Of a stretch of DNA of 64,000 nucleotides, positions 49,714 through 58,802 are shown piece by piece; the stretch's first letter is position 1, and each line of letters starts with the position of its first letter. The notes beneath the pieces were generated by a model. The model made no database searches. It saw only the letters and a program-made list of their open reading frames with translations, and was not told the origin of the DNA. The position numbers and the translations under genes were made by a program. Origin of the DNA: SMYC01 sp963578475 (GTDB lineage Bacteria > Acidobacteriota > Vicinamibacteria > Marinacidobacterales > SMYC01); contig CAUZCL010000021.1 in the NCBI GenBank assembly GCA_963578475.1, positions 1 through 64,000 on the forward strand, written 5' to 3'.

Positions 49714-51213
49714 TCATGGCTTCACCATGACTCTCAGAACGCCGCCCGCGGTCTTGGAGGTGTTGACATCTTCGACGCGCGTCGTGATCCGACCCGCGAG
49801 GCCGAAGCTCGTCACCTCAACGTCTACCCGAGTGACGCCTCGAGGCAAACCAACGTGGACGGGCATCACGCTCTGAGAACAGTAGCCGCCGCCGGTATCG
49901 ACGAGACGGGTTCCGAGGATGACGCCCCCAGGGCGAGACACGCGCACTTCGGATCCGGCGCGCGTGGCTCGTCCGTTCTCGTCGACGACGAGGATCTGGA
50001 TCGAGCGCCGCGCTTGCTCAGCCGGAAGCTTGTTTCGGTACAGAGGGTGCGTACCGAGCTCATTATTGTTAGCGAGCGACAGGTCCAGGTCGCCGTCCAT
50101 GTCGAAATCGACCCACTGGATTCCGTGGGTGCCACCTTTCTTCAAAAGGATCGAGGGCGTGACGTCGACGAACCTACCGAACGCGTTTCGAAAGAGATGG
50201 TCCGGGTATTCCGGAATATCTCTCAAGTACGAAACCACGTAGAGGTCGGGCCAGCCGTCGTTGTCGTAGTCGCCCCAAGCCGCGGAGGTCGAGTGGTGGT
50301 CTTCGTTGACTGGCCCTGCGTCCACTTCGATGAAGCGGCCACCGCTCTCGTTGCGCCAAAGCACGTCCGGACCGTACATCGCGACGAAGAGGTCCAAGTC
50401 CCCATCCACGTCGTAGTCGATGACCGAGGGTCCCACCCCGCCGATGTCTTCGCTGCGCTCACCCCCATCCATCCCGAGCTCCGCGGCAACATCGACAAAA
50501 TGCCCGCCGTCATTTCTGAACACCCCGTCGGCGTCCCCGTTCTGGTTGGCTACGAAGAAGTCCAAGTCGCCATCCTCGTCCATGTCGAACCAGACGACGC
50601 CGACGGTGCGTCGAGCATCGTCGATCCCGGAGGCTTCCGAGACGTCGAAGAATCGTGCGCCATCGTTTGCGCCATCGTTACGAAAAAGACGATTGGCGCG
50701 GTCGCGCAAGGCCACGAACAGATCCAGGTCGCCGTCATTGTCGTAATCGATGAAACTTGCCTGGCGGGTCACGCCTGAAACCTCAACTCCCACCTCGGCC
50801 GCGACATCGGTAAAAGCGCGGCCGTCCCCCTCGTTGCGGTAGAGACGATTGATCCGGCCTTCTTCGAACGGAAACCCGATGAACAAATCCAGATGCCCGT
50901 CGGCATCGAAGTCCCCCCAGGAAGCGACGCGGGTGTCGTCCATGACGTCCAGGCCGACCTCCGCTGCAACATCGCGGAAAACGCCGTCGTCGTTCTTGTA
51001 CAGACGATTGGGCGAGTATCGAAACCCGATATAGAGATCGAGGTCGCCGTCGTTGTCGTAGTCCGCCCAAGCGTTCGGTTGCGCGCCGTAGGCTTCGAAG
51101 AGCTCGGGTTGGACAGATTCGAACCGCGGCTCCGTGAGGATCGTCTCGGCCGGCTCCCGCGACGCGCAGGATAAGAGGAGGACGACGGCGGCGAAGCCGA
51201 CCCAGCGTTGCAT
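49714..51213 (-). CDS. FG-GAP/VCBS-repeat lipoprotein with ASPIC/UnbV-like end
   Basis: A 499-aa exported protein. The N-terminus GFAAVVLLLSCAS is a lipoprotein signal (Cys near 16). Residues about 40-400 hold seven or so repeats of DYDNDGDLDLYIG/DFDADGHLDLF type, each a calcium-binding DxDxDGxxD loop of an integrin-alpha-like propeller, with NRLYRNEG spacers. The C-terminal ~100 residues (SEVRVSRPGGVILGTRLVDTGGGYCSQ) resemble the ASPIC/UnbV domain of CRTAC1-like proteins. Role: cell-surface adhesion or structure; no ligand can be named. The ATG at 51213 has a TAGGCT 6 nt upstream, pointing to a leaderless mRNA. Confidence 0.88.
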   Translation of the reverse strand: MQRWVGFAAVVLLLSCASREPAETILTEPRFESVQPELFEAYGAQPNAWADYDNDGDLDLYIGFRYSPNRLYKNDDGVFRDVAAEVGLDVMDDTRVASWGDFDADGHLDLFIGFPFEEGRINRLYRNEGDGRAFTDVAAEVGVEVSGVTRQASFIDYDNDGDLDLFVALRDRANRLFRNDGANDGARFFDVSEASGIDDARRTVGVVWFDMDEDGDLDFFVANQNGDADGVFRNDGGHFVDVAAELGMDGGERSEDIGGVGPSVIDYDVDGDLDLFVAMYGPDVLWRNESGGRFIEVDAGPVNEDHHSTSAAWGDYDNDGWPDLYVVSYLRDIPEYPDHLFRNAFGRFVDVTPSILLKKGGTHGIQWVDFDMDGDLDLSLANNNELGTHPLYRNKLPAEQARRSIQILVVDENGRATRAGSEVRVSRPGGVILGTRLVDTGGGYCSQSVMPVHVGLPRGVTRVDVEVTSFGLAGRITTRVEDVNTSKTAGGVLRVMVKP

Positions 51214-51219
51214 GCGCCT

Positions 51220-51225
51220 AGCCTA
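51220..51225 (-). promoter_or_regulatory. -10-like TAGGCT of the FG-GAP gene
   Basis: TAGGCT on the minus strand, exactly 6 nt before the ATG at 51213. Only the TA and final T match the consensus; listed because of its position, shared with several other genes here. Confidence 0.3.
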
Positions 51226-51259
51226 CTCGAAAGACCGCACGCTGCAGCGAAAATCTCGA

Positions 51260-51265
51260 TAGAAT
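51260..51265 (+). promoter_or_regulatory. -10 box TAGAAT of the first hydroxy-acid oxidase gene
   Basis: TAGAAT ends exactly 6 nt before the ATG at 51272. Predicts leaderless transcription; divergent from the FG-GAP gene. Confidence 0.45.
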
Positions 51266-51271
51266 CTCCGC

Positions 51272-52495
51272 ATGGGCCCGATTGAAGGCGCGTGGATCCG
51301 TAGCCCGTCTCGTCGCCAGGCGTTGGTTGCGCTCGGCGCCATGCTCGCAGGCTCGCCGAAGGTCCTCGCGCAGCTCGACCCTCGATCCCTGAAGGGACAC
51401 CGTCGCGTGCCTGGGCTCGGTGAGATGATGACGGCTTTCGACTTCGAGCCGATTTGCTTCGCCAACATGCCGCTGAGGTTGTACGACTACATGGCCCATG
51501 GCGGCGACTCCGAATGGAGCATCCGGAGGAATCGCCAGGTATTCGATTGGGTCGATATCGTTGGGCGGGGCCGCGTTAGCCCCCAAGCGGTCGATACGAC
51601 GACCTCGATTCTCGGTCTCGAGATGGACTCTCCGTTGATGATTGCGCCGAGCACGCGGCACCACCACCTGCATCCCGACGCTGAGGCGGGAACCTATAGT
51701 GGCGCGACGGCGGCCCACGTGCCCATGATCGTTGCGAACGGTCCGAGCATGCCTCACGAGGAAATCGCGTCCGCGGCGGACGGCCCGCGCTGGATCCAGT
51801 TTTATCCAATCCCCAACTTGGTGCTGTCCCGGCGGCGGCTCGAGCGGTTTCAAGCGGCTGGGGCGCAGGCGATCGTCGTTACCGTCGATCAGCAGGCAAC
51901 GCGGTTCGAGCGCGATCTCCACGACCGCCATCTTGGTGGAAATCCGACGAGCGAAAGCGAGCGCGTCGCGGACGATGAAGACGACGAAGAAGCTCCCACG
52001 AGCGGCTCCGAGCTTTACGGGCTGCCCGTGCCCGGACGCCTTTGGTACAACTGGGAATATCTGGACCAGATACGGGCTTTCGTCAACATCCCGATGCTCA
52101 TCAAGGGTATCCTGACTGCCGAAGACGCGCGTCTCTGTGTGGACCGTGGATTCGATGGCGTCGTCGTATCCAATCACGGCGCTCGAACTTTGGACTACGT
52201 TCCGTCGACGCTCGAGGTGTTGCGGGAAATCGTCAGGGAGGTGGACGGAGCCATACCCGTGCTCATCGACAGTGGCTTCCGCCGCGGCGCCGACGTCTTC
52301 AAAGCGCTGGCGTTGGGCGCTGACGCGGTATGTCTTGGACGGGCCGCGCGCTGGGGTCTCGGCGCGTTCGGCGCTCGCGGTGTGGAGCGTCTATTGCAGA
52401 TTGTCCAGATGGAGCTCCGCGAAGCCATGGCGGCTGCAGGATGCTTGTCTCTGGCCGACATCGATGCGACCGCTGTCCGGATGGACTTCCGCTGA
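51272..52495 (+). CDS. FMN-dependent alpha-hydroxy-acid oxidase family protein, Tat-exported
   Basis: A 407-aa TIM-barrel of the glycolate/lactate oxidase family. The N-terminus RSPSRRQALVALGAMLAGSP has a Tat-type SRRxxL motif and hydrophobic stretch, so a folded FMN protein may be exported. Family residues are YDYMAHGGDSEW (substrate Tyr), IVVTVDQQATRFERD, LIKGILTAEDA (FMN Lys), VVVSNHGARTLD (catalytic His near residue 300) and DSGFRRGADVFKALALGA. An acidic insert (DDEDDEEA, about 230) sits in loop 4. The usual R-Q-L-D is R-T-L-D. The substrate is unknown. Followed after 16 nt by a related gene lacking the catalytic His. Confidence 0.88.
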   Translation: MGPIEGAWIRSPSRRQALVALGAMLAGSPKVLAQLDPRSLKGHRRVPGLGEMMTAFDFEPICFANMPLRLYDYMAHGGDSEWSIRRNRQVFDWVDIVGRGRVSPQAVDTTTSILGLEMDSPLMIAPSTRHHHLHPDAEAGTYSGATAAHVPMIVANGPSMPHEEIASAADGPRWIQFYPIPNLVLSRRRLERFQAAGAQAIVVTVDQQATRFERDLHDRHLGGNPTSESERVADDEDDEEAPTSGSELYGLPVPGRLWYNWEYLDQIRAFVNIPMLIKGILTAEDARLCVDRGFDGVVVSNHGARTLDYVPSTLEVLREIVREVDGAIPVLIDSGFRRGADVFKALALGADAVCLGRAARWGLGAFGARGVERLLQIVQMELREAMAAAGCLSLADIDATAVRMDFR

Positions 52496-52511
52496 GTTGA
52501 GTCGAACGACG

Positions 52512-53540
52512 ATGTACAAGGGCAAGCTCACACGACGCGAAGCACTCGAGTCTGTTCTCGGGCAGCAGCGGGGTGAGCAAACACCGGGACCTTCGGCTCC
52601 TGCCGACGAGCTCGTAAACAGTCTCGAGTTTGCCGAGCAAGCGAAGCTCATGCTCTCGGAGGAGGACTTTTCGTCCATTGCCGGAAGCGATCGCTCGATT
52701 TTCGACCACTACACGTTCCGCCCACGGATGAACGTGTCGACTTTGGATATGGATCTATCCGTGGACCTCTTTGGCCATAGGCTCTTCACGCCGATTGTGG
52801 TCGGGCCGATCTCCAATCAGAAGCGCTACCACCCCGAGGGCGAGCGGGCAACGATTACCGGCGCCTCGGCGGCTAGAGCGATCACGATTATCAGCAGCCA
52901 TGCAAGCACGCCGATCCGGGAGATGGCCGCGATCGCGGCCGAGGCCGCGATGCCCTTGTGGACCGCCGTCTACGCCGACGACGAAGGCCCGGCGCGCGCT
53001 CGAGCCGCGGCGTCTGCTGGAGCGGAAGCTGTCTTCGTCACCGTCAGGGCTTCTTACGAGGACACCCGCGCCAAGCGAAGCGCCGAGATAGATTGGAGCC
53101 TTGTCGAGACGATTCGGAAGTCCGTCGACGTACCGGTAGTTCTCAAGGGCATCCTGTCGGAAGCCGATGCGACGAAGGCGGCTGAGTTCGCTATCGACGG
53201 TCTCGTCATATCCAATTTCGGTGGCTTGTTAGGGGGAAGCAAGACGGCGCCGTTGCCAGAGTTGCTCGCGATCCGCGCCGCCGTCGGAGACGAGCTCCCG
53301 ATCCTCGTGGACGGAAGCTTCCGCCGAGCGACCGATATCCTGGTCGCGCTGATCCTGGGCGCGCGCGGTGTCCTTCTCGGCCGACCGATCATGTGGGCGC
53401 TTGCGTCCTATGGGGCCGAAGGAGTGACAACCCTCATCAAGATGCTGCAGCGCGACCTCGCGCGGTGCTTTGCCATGCTCGGCGCATCGAACTGGGAAGC
53501 ACTAACCAGGAGCCACCTCAAAATCCACGCGCGAAGATAA
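52512..53540 (+). CDS. Alpha-hydroxy-acid oxidase family protein lacking the catalytic His
   Basis: A 342-aa paralogue of the preceding gene without a signal peptide (its N-terminus LTRREALESVLGQQ is soluble). The FMN-binding Lys (VVLKGILSEADA) and the phosphate-loop Arg (DGSFRRATDILVALILGA) are kept, but the segment that holds the catalytic His reads LVISNFGGLLGG, so His is Phe and the following Arg is Leu. The normal oxidase reaction should not occur by the known mechanism. It could be an altered enzyme or a partner of the first protein. It follows the first gene after 16 nt on the same strand, so they are likely cotranscribed. Confidence 0.85.
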   Translation: MYKGKLTRREALESVLGQQRGEQTPGPSAPADELVNSLEFAEQAKLMLSEEDFSSIAGSDRSIFDHYTFRPRMNVSTLDMDLSVDLFGHRLFTPIVVGPISNQKRYHPEGERATITGASAARAITIISSHASTPIREMAAIAAEAAMPLWTAVYADDEGPARARAAASAGAEAVFVTVRASYEDTRAKRSAEIDWSLVETIRKSVDVPVVLKGILSEADATKAAEFAIDGLVISNFGGLLGGSKTAPLPELLAIRAAVGDELPILVDGSFRRATDILVALILGARGVLLGRPIMWALASYGAEGVTTLIKMLQRDLARCFAMLGASNWEALTRSHLKIHARR

Positions 53541-54549
53541 CGATTCTTAGGCGTCGTGCCCTCAGCAACACGATCGCGGAGCGGATTCTCGGGACAGACG
53601 GGTGTAAGGGTGTAGTTCGGCATTATTAATCGGCGCGGGAACTGCGGGCTCGTGCGCCCCGGCGACGACGAAGAAAGCAAGGTTGACGCCCGCGAGCAGT
53701 GCCGCCGTCACGTCGACTGCGCGCCTGGTGACCGGAAAGCAAGAACGGTCACGGCTTGGGGCCACGCGACGTTAGCCACGGGAACGGCGCTACGCAGCCT
53801 CGCGCCATTCGTAGCGATGGTGCAGCCCGCCCACTCTCGGAAGCGCAACGACTTTTGCGGTCGGCACCGTGAACAAATCGATCGCGGCGATGTCGTCCCT
53901 TGTGGTTGCGCAAGAACGCGACCCCGCGTTTCACTTGGTTGGGCTCGGCAGGCCGGCGCGGCATGTGACGCGATACCGTCACCTCCGACACGATGAACCC
54001 GAGCTTCGTGAGCTCCCCGTGGATCCGCGGCGCCCCAGCCGTCTTGTGCCATCTGCGGGATGAGCCGGCGAATTTCCGCAGCGAAACGAGGCCGTCCCGG
54101 GTAGCGCGTGCTCGAGACGCGCGTCCAGCATCGTCGAAATCAGGCCCGATTCCACTCGGCCACCGTGGCCGCCTTGACAATGACTAGACGACTGGCCCAC
54201 GCTGGCCACGATTCGCGAAGCGCCACCCAGAAGGCTCGATCGACGTCTTCGAGCGGTGGGCGCGGGCGCTGTTTCTTCAGCGCCGTCACTTGTTGCCGCA
54301 GAGCGAGGTCTTCAATCACGAGGTCGGCTCGGCGCCGACACACCGCCCGCAACGCACGGGCGCCGAGAGTGACGAGCAAGATGAGAGCGCGGAGCATGGC
54401 GGCGGAGTTTGACCTTCTTCGCCCCGGATCTCAAGTGGCGCGAGAAAGGCGTAAGTCCTTGATTTCAAGGCAGCACGAGTTTTGATGAGGGACAGGTGGA
54501 ACATGGTAGTGCCAGAACGACTGAATGGTCATTGCGAAGGTGCGTGGCG
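53541..54549. other. About 1 kb with a transposase remnant and no intact gene
   Basis: From the oxidase stop to the PQQ dehydrogenase stop. Contains the transposase remnant at 53749-54397; the flanks (53541-53748 and 54398-54549) show no recognisable feature, only a short CCTTGATTTCAAGG inverted repeat near 54455. Confidence 0.55.
53749..54397 (-). pseudogene. Integrase-core (DDE) transposase remnant
   Basis: Minus strand in several frames: MLRALILLVTLGARALRAVC and LALRQQVTALKKQRPRPPLE (start at 54397), then after a frameshift GAPRIHGELTKLGFIVSEVT, RHMPRRPAEPNQV and AFLRNHKG, then another shift to DIAAIDLFTVPTAK. These are successive blocks of IS481/IS3-like integrase-core transposases that contain the WGAPRIHGEL and the first Asp (AAIDLFTVPT). 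The C-terminal half of the catalytic core is missing. No terminal inverted repeats or target duplications were identified. It is an inactive element fragment. Confidence 0.75.
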
Positions 54550-56469
54550 TCACGAGCCACTCGGAAGAGCAAATGCCATGAGCTTGGCGTCCTCACCTCG
54601 ATCTCCAGACGTCGCGATGACGATGAACTGCCGGCTCGATGGCGACCGGTATGTCATGGGGCTACCGAATCCGCCGCCGCCGAGCTCCTGCTCCCACACG
54701 AGCTCACCGCTGGCTTTGTCATAAGCGTAAAGACTCGGGCTCGAGCCGCTGATGAATACTAGGCCTCCCGCCGTCACCAGAGGGCCGGACTGTCCGTGCT
54801 GGGGCTCCACTCCAGTAAGCGGGATATCCAGACCCTCGAGTGCCGGATGATTCCGAATCTTCGCCATGTCGCCCAGCGTGACCTGCCAAGCATGCTCTCC
54901 CTCGTTCAAATCGATCGCCGTGAGCGTTGAGTAGGGGGGCTTGTGGATAGGGAGGCCGTCCACCTCGAGCGGCGGAGCTCCGGCGATCGTGTAATCCGCG
55001 TCCGCGGTGCCTGGTTTGGGCTTGTCGAGCTTGAACACAAAAGGCCAGTTGATCCCCTTGACGTATAGGAGCCCCGTTTCCGGATCGAAGGCCGCTCCAC
55101 CCCAATTCGCCACGCCCCAAACGCCGGGAAGAATGACCGTGCCCTCGGCCGTTGGCGGGTCGAACATCTTCCCGAGCCGATAACCTTCGACAACTTTCAG
55201 CGCTTTTTCCCTGAGCTCCGGCGTGTAGTCGATCAAGTCGTCTTCGGTGAGAGCTTGTTTGCCGAACGGGGGTGGCTTGGTGGGATAAGGCTGTGTTTTC
55301 GAAAGCCGCTCGCCCGGCACGGCGCTCGCGGGAACTTCACGTTCTTCGATGGGCCAGACGGGCTCTCCCGTGACACGGTCGAAGACGTAGGTGAACCCGG
55401 TCTTCGCCACGACGGCGACCGCGTCTATAGTGTTGCCGTCGACGGTGATGGTCACGAGGTTGGGCGGAGCCGCGAGGTCATAGTCCCAAACGCCGTGATG
55501 CACCGTTTGGAAATGCCAGACCCGCTTGCCTGTTTTCGCGTCGAGACAGACGATGGACTCGGCGAAGAGATTGTCGCCAAGGCGGTGTCCGCCGTAGAAG
55601 TCGTTATTGGGCGTCCCAATTGGCAAGTAGACCAGCCCTCTCTCGACGTCGAGCGAGAACGGCCCCCAAACGTTGGTCGAGCCGGTATAGGACCACGATT
55701 CGTTCTCCCAGCTATCGTTTCCGAACTCGCCGCGCTGGGGGATCGTGTGAAAGCTCCAAACACGCTCTCCGGTATGGACGTTGAACGCTTGCACGTCGCC
55801 GGGAGGGTTTCTTCGATAGATCCGGCCATCCGGCATGCCGCTTCCGACGATGACGAGGTCTTCGTAGACCATCGGAGGAGAGGTGTTGATGTAGTGCAGC
55901 TTGTTGGTCTCCCAGATCAGGCCTTCCGTGAGATCGATTTCGCCTTTGTGTCCAAAGCCTCCAATCGGCTCGCCCGTAACACCGTCGAGCGCAATCAGGC
56001 GCCACCGCGAGTTGATGAAGACCCGGACCGACTTGCCGTCTGTCCAAACCGCGACCCCTCGATGACAAAACCCGCAGCCGCGCGCTGGCCGGCCCCAGTC
56101 ATAGGCGCGCGGGTCGAAACTCCACTTCTCGTCGCCGGTCTCTGCGTCGAGGGCGGCGACTCGAGTATAGGAGGTTGCTATATAGAGCGTCCCGTCCACC
56201 AAGACGGGCGTCCCCTGAAATTTGCCGGGCTCGATCGGGCGCCCCGCGAAGGGCACGCTCGCCGCGGAGATGGGCTCCTCTCCGGTTTCCCACGTCCAGG
56301 CGAGCTCCAGCTTATCCACATTTCCTCGGTGGATCTGGTCCAGATGCGAGTACTTCATCGCCCCTGGATCCCCGTCATGCGTCGGCCAGTCCTGTGCGCC
56401 CGTGCTCCCTATCAAACACGATGAGACGAGGATGAAGAGTGAGAAATGACATCGGGTGAGGGCGATCAT
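54550..56469 (-). CDS. PQQ-dependent (quinoprotein) dehydrogenase
   Basis: An eight-bladed propeller quinoprotein, 639 aa from the ATG at 56469, where GGAGG sits 7 nt upstream. A signal peptide (SLFILVSSCLIGSTGAQ) is followed by QDWPTHDGDPGAMKYSHLDQI, ALDAETGDEKWSFDPR, IALDGVTGEPIGGFG, the PQQ-enzyme blocks and the end LVWEQELGGGGFGSPMTY. Periplasmic oxidation of an alcohol or sugar to feed the respiratory chain is likely. It has a CGFCH motif at 132-136 (CxxCH) where family members have a Cys pair. There is no C-terminal cytochrome domain. A promoter lies just upstream. Confidence 0.9.
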   Translation of the reverse strand: MIALTRCHFSLFILVSSCLIGSTGAQDWPTHDGDPGAMKYSHLDQIHRGNVDKLELAWTWETGEEPISAASVPFAGRPIEPGKFQGTPVLVDGTLYIATSYTRVAALDAETGDEKWSFDPRAYDWGRPARGCGFCHRGVAVWTDGKSVRVFINSRWRLIALDGVTGEPIGGFGHKGEIDLTEGLIWETNKLHYINTSPPMVYEDLVIVGSGMPDGRIYRRNPPGDVQAFNVHTGERVWSFHTIPQRGEFGNDSWENESWSYTGSTNVWGPFSLDVERGLVYLPIGTPNNDFYGGHRLGDNLFAESIVCLDAKTGKRVWHFQTVHHGVWDYDLAAPPNLVTITVDGNTIDAVAVVAKTGFTYVFDRVTGEPVWPIEEREVPASAVPGERLSKTQPYPTKPPPFGKQALTEDDLIDYTPELREKALKVVEGYRLGKMFDPPTAEGTVILPGVWGVANWGGAAFDPETGLLYVKGINWPFVFKLDKPKPGTADADYTIAGAPPLEVDGLPIHKPPYSTLTAIDLNEGEHAWQVTLGDMAKIRNHPALEGLDIPLTGVEPQHGQSGPLVTAGGLVFISGSSPSLYAYDKASGELVWEQELGGGGFGSPMTYRSPSSRQFIVIATSGDRGEDAKLMAFALPSGS

Positions 56470-56494
56470 GCACGAGCCTCCATAGTGACCTGAC

Positions 56495-56523
56495 ATCGTA
56501 TGAAATGATTTCGGACACGGCAA
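56495..56523 (-). promoter_or_regulatory. Promoter of the PQQ dehydrogenase gene
   Basis: On the minus strand TTGCCG (56523-56518), 17 nt, TACGAT (56500-56495), 26 nt before the ATG at 56469, leaving room for the GGAGG site. Confidence 0.5.
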
Positions 56524-56616
56524 GCCATTCCGCGGCGAATGATCTTCAATGAGCCCAGCGTCATTACCCCTCGCCGGTCCGCCCGAGGTCCGCCCGACCG
56601 AATTTCTCCACCAAGG

Positions 56617-56900
56617 ATGAGCGATGAACCCAGAAGAAGCTACGATATCTCACCAGATGGCAAACTCTCACCCGGCCACAAACTCGCCCACTACGAGATC
56701 CTCGAGCCCATCGGCAAGGGCGCGATGGGAGCGGTGTATCGAGCAGGGGACGGAAAGCTCGGCCGGGATGTCGCGATCAAAGTCTTTCCCGACGAGTTCG
56801 CCAGGACATGGAGAGACTGAGACGGTTCCAGCGCGAGGCGAAGGTGCTGGCCGCGCTGAACCACCCGAACATCGCTTCGATGAGACGGAGATGGACGCGT
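56617..56900 (+). pseudogene. N-lobe remnant of a PknB-type Ser/Thr kinase
   Basis: From the ATG at 56617 the frame reads KLAHYEILEPIGKGAMGAVY, the glycine loop, and DVAIKVFPDEFA with the ATP-site Lys. A one-base deletion near 56805 shifts the frame; the next piece reads MERLRRFQREAKVLAALNHP and NIAS, then matches end. So the C-lobe with HRD and DFG is missing. An in-frame TGA follows at 56818. A typical Acidobacteriota kinase would continue into a TolB propeller. Confidence 0.8.
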
Positions 56901-57163
56901 TCGACTTTCCTCCGTGAACGGACGGCCGGACGCCATCGACGTTCTGTTGACGGCTCGCAAGCGCTGATTTTCGGAATCGGCCAACTCTGTCCGGAACGAA
57001 TTGGTTCAGTCTCGACTGAACGAGCTTCCTTCCAAGGGTTTTTCTGCTAAGCGCACCGTGCAGCGCCCCCACCACCTCCCAACGCGACTTTAAACCTCCA
57101 TTGCACCGATGGACTCGACGACTTCGTACTGACCGAGTTTGGTTCCGGGGAACAGGGCTATGG
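56901..57163. other. Spacer between kinase and propeller remnants
   Basis: 263 nt with no recognised gene or repeat. The likely breakpoint between the two opposite-strand gene halves. Confidence 0.45.
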
Positions 57164-58680
57164 CTATTCCAGGGGAACGAGGCGCTTCAGCTCCTCGAAC
57201 CAATTCACGATCAGGATGACCTGCATGGTGGCGTCGACACCGTCCCCACCGCCTTCCTTGATCATCAAGAAGCGCTTGTCATCGGGGGAGACGTCGTAGT
57301 TGCGCCTGCCCCCAGCATTCGAGTACGTCTTTTCGAACACGACCTCGGTTTGTCCGAACGCAAAGAGGTCCGTTTCAATGGGTACGGCCATCAACTGTCC
57401 AGTGAGGGAAAGGTAGAACAGCTCGCGCCCATCGGGAGCCCAGCGGCTGGGCACCGCCTTCTCTCGAAATCTGCCACCGACCCGTGTCAACGTCGGGAAA
57501 AGGCCGCACGTAGACCTCGCTCTGTCCCGACTCGTTCGACTCGTAAGCAAGCCAGAGGCCGTCGGGTGAGATGTCGAGGTTCATTTCATCGAACGCGGTC
57601 GCCAGGAGAGGCTCAAAAGCCCCTTCCGCATCGATCGAGAGCACGCCCAGGCCGGCATTCGTTCGGGGATCGTTCTCCCGAAACATCAACATCGTCCCGT
57701 CCGGGGAGAAGATTTGCGGTCGTTGAGGGTTCGAGCTTTCGGCCAGCCTCTCGACCGCGCCGGTGCCGTCCGCCGCCTTCCAGAATAGATTCATCGTACC
57801 GTCGCGATTCGACGCGAAAGCGACCCAGAGCCCGTCGGGCGTCCACGCAGCATAGATGTCGCGACCGGGATCGAACGTCAGCCGCGTCAGTGTCTTGCGG
57901 GCGAAGTTCCAGATCCAAATGTCAGCGTCTTCGCCGGCCACGTTGTCCAGGGCTAGCCGCCTTCCATCAGGGGAGACGCGCGGATACCTGAAGGCCCTGG
58001 GCGCGGCAGCGATGGCCTCCTCTCGTCCTTCCCGATCCACCCAAACGAGCCTGCGCTCAACGCTGACGGTAGTGCCCGTTATGTACTGCAAGCGATCCAT
58101 TCTGTGACAATCTGAAGTTAACCGCGCCGGAGAGCTTGGTGACGACACCATCGAGGACCGGCACGGGGTCGCTCGTCACCTTGGGGCGCTCGAGGTCGAA
58201 GCCCACTGCGCGCAGTGTGCCATCCACGCCATAAACTGATGTGTCCGGTGGGCGCGTAGCGCGCGTTGCTCCCTCCCTCAACGAGAATTTTTGACTCCCC
58301 GCCTGCAAGGGGCAGGACCCCGATCTGTGCTGGTTCTCCACCGGGTCCACTCATGATGGTGAAAAGCACGCCTTCACCGCCGGGGAGGATCTCAGGCCAT
58401 TGATAGTCTCTCCGCTCGGGGTCGGACGCGGCCAGCTCTTCGGGCTAGCCCCCCCCGCTGGAACCCGCCAAAGTCCACGTGGCGAAAACGATGGCGCCAT
58501 CGGTCCCCCAGCTCGCACCGCGCGGACGGCCGCCTGGAAGCGCACAAAGGGTTGCAGATGGCCCGCCCAAAATCGAGACTTTCTTCAGGAGGTTCCCCGC
58601 GAAAGAACTGACCCAGTTTCCGTCGGGCGAGAGGAACGGTCCGCGCGTCGTGCCTGAGCGGCACCCTTTGAACTGAACCC
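57164..58680 (-). pseudogene. TolB/WD40-like propeller (kinase C-terminal half) with several frameshifts
   Basis: Minus strand, read from 58680 down: GPFLSPDGNWVSSFAGNLLK and GASWGTDGAIVFATW; a shift; LPGGEGVLFTIMSGPGGEPA; a shift; GTLRAVGFDLERPKVTSDPV and LSQNGSLAVHN; a shift; RLVWVDREGREEAIAAAP, YAAWTPDGLWVAFASNRDG and RPFPDVDTGRWQISREGGAQ; a shift; APDGRELFYLSLTGQLMAVP and YDVSPDDKRFLMIKEGGG, ending in VNWFEELKRLVPLE at 57164. At least four frameshifts. This is the standard C-terminal part of Acidobacteriota PknB-TolB proteins. Non-functional. The matching N-lobe (56617-56900) is on the opposite strand. Confidence 0.85.
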
Positions 58681-58790
58681 CGACGCAGAAGTTGGTACAT
58701 GTGCGTCAGGACTCTCCGCCCTTAGTTACAGAGTCGCTGGCCACTCAGAATCCGCGCTTCGATTGAAGTCTACGCTGACAGGGAACTTGA

Positions 58791-58796
58791 TACACT
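58791..58796 (+). promoter_or_regulatory. Extended -10 TGATACACT of the amidohydrolase gene
   Basis: TACACT (58791-58796) preceded by TGA (TGn extended -10), ending exactly 6 nt before the ATG at 58803. Predicts a leaderless mRNA. Confidence 0.5.
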
Positions 58797-58802
58797 CTCC
58801 AG

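Noticed and set aside
49639..50778. A 379-aa plus-strand open frame opposite the FG-GAP gene
   Set aside because: The repeating DxDxDG codons of the true gene make antisense frames open; product is Val/Asp/Arg-rich without motif.
53541..54549. Intact insertion sequence
   Set aside because: The transposase is frame-shifted and truncated and no terminal inverted repeats or target duplications were found.
55255..56424. A 389-aa plus-strand open frame opposite the PQQ dehydrogenase
   Set aside because: Antisense shadow of a well-supported gene; no domain.
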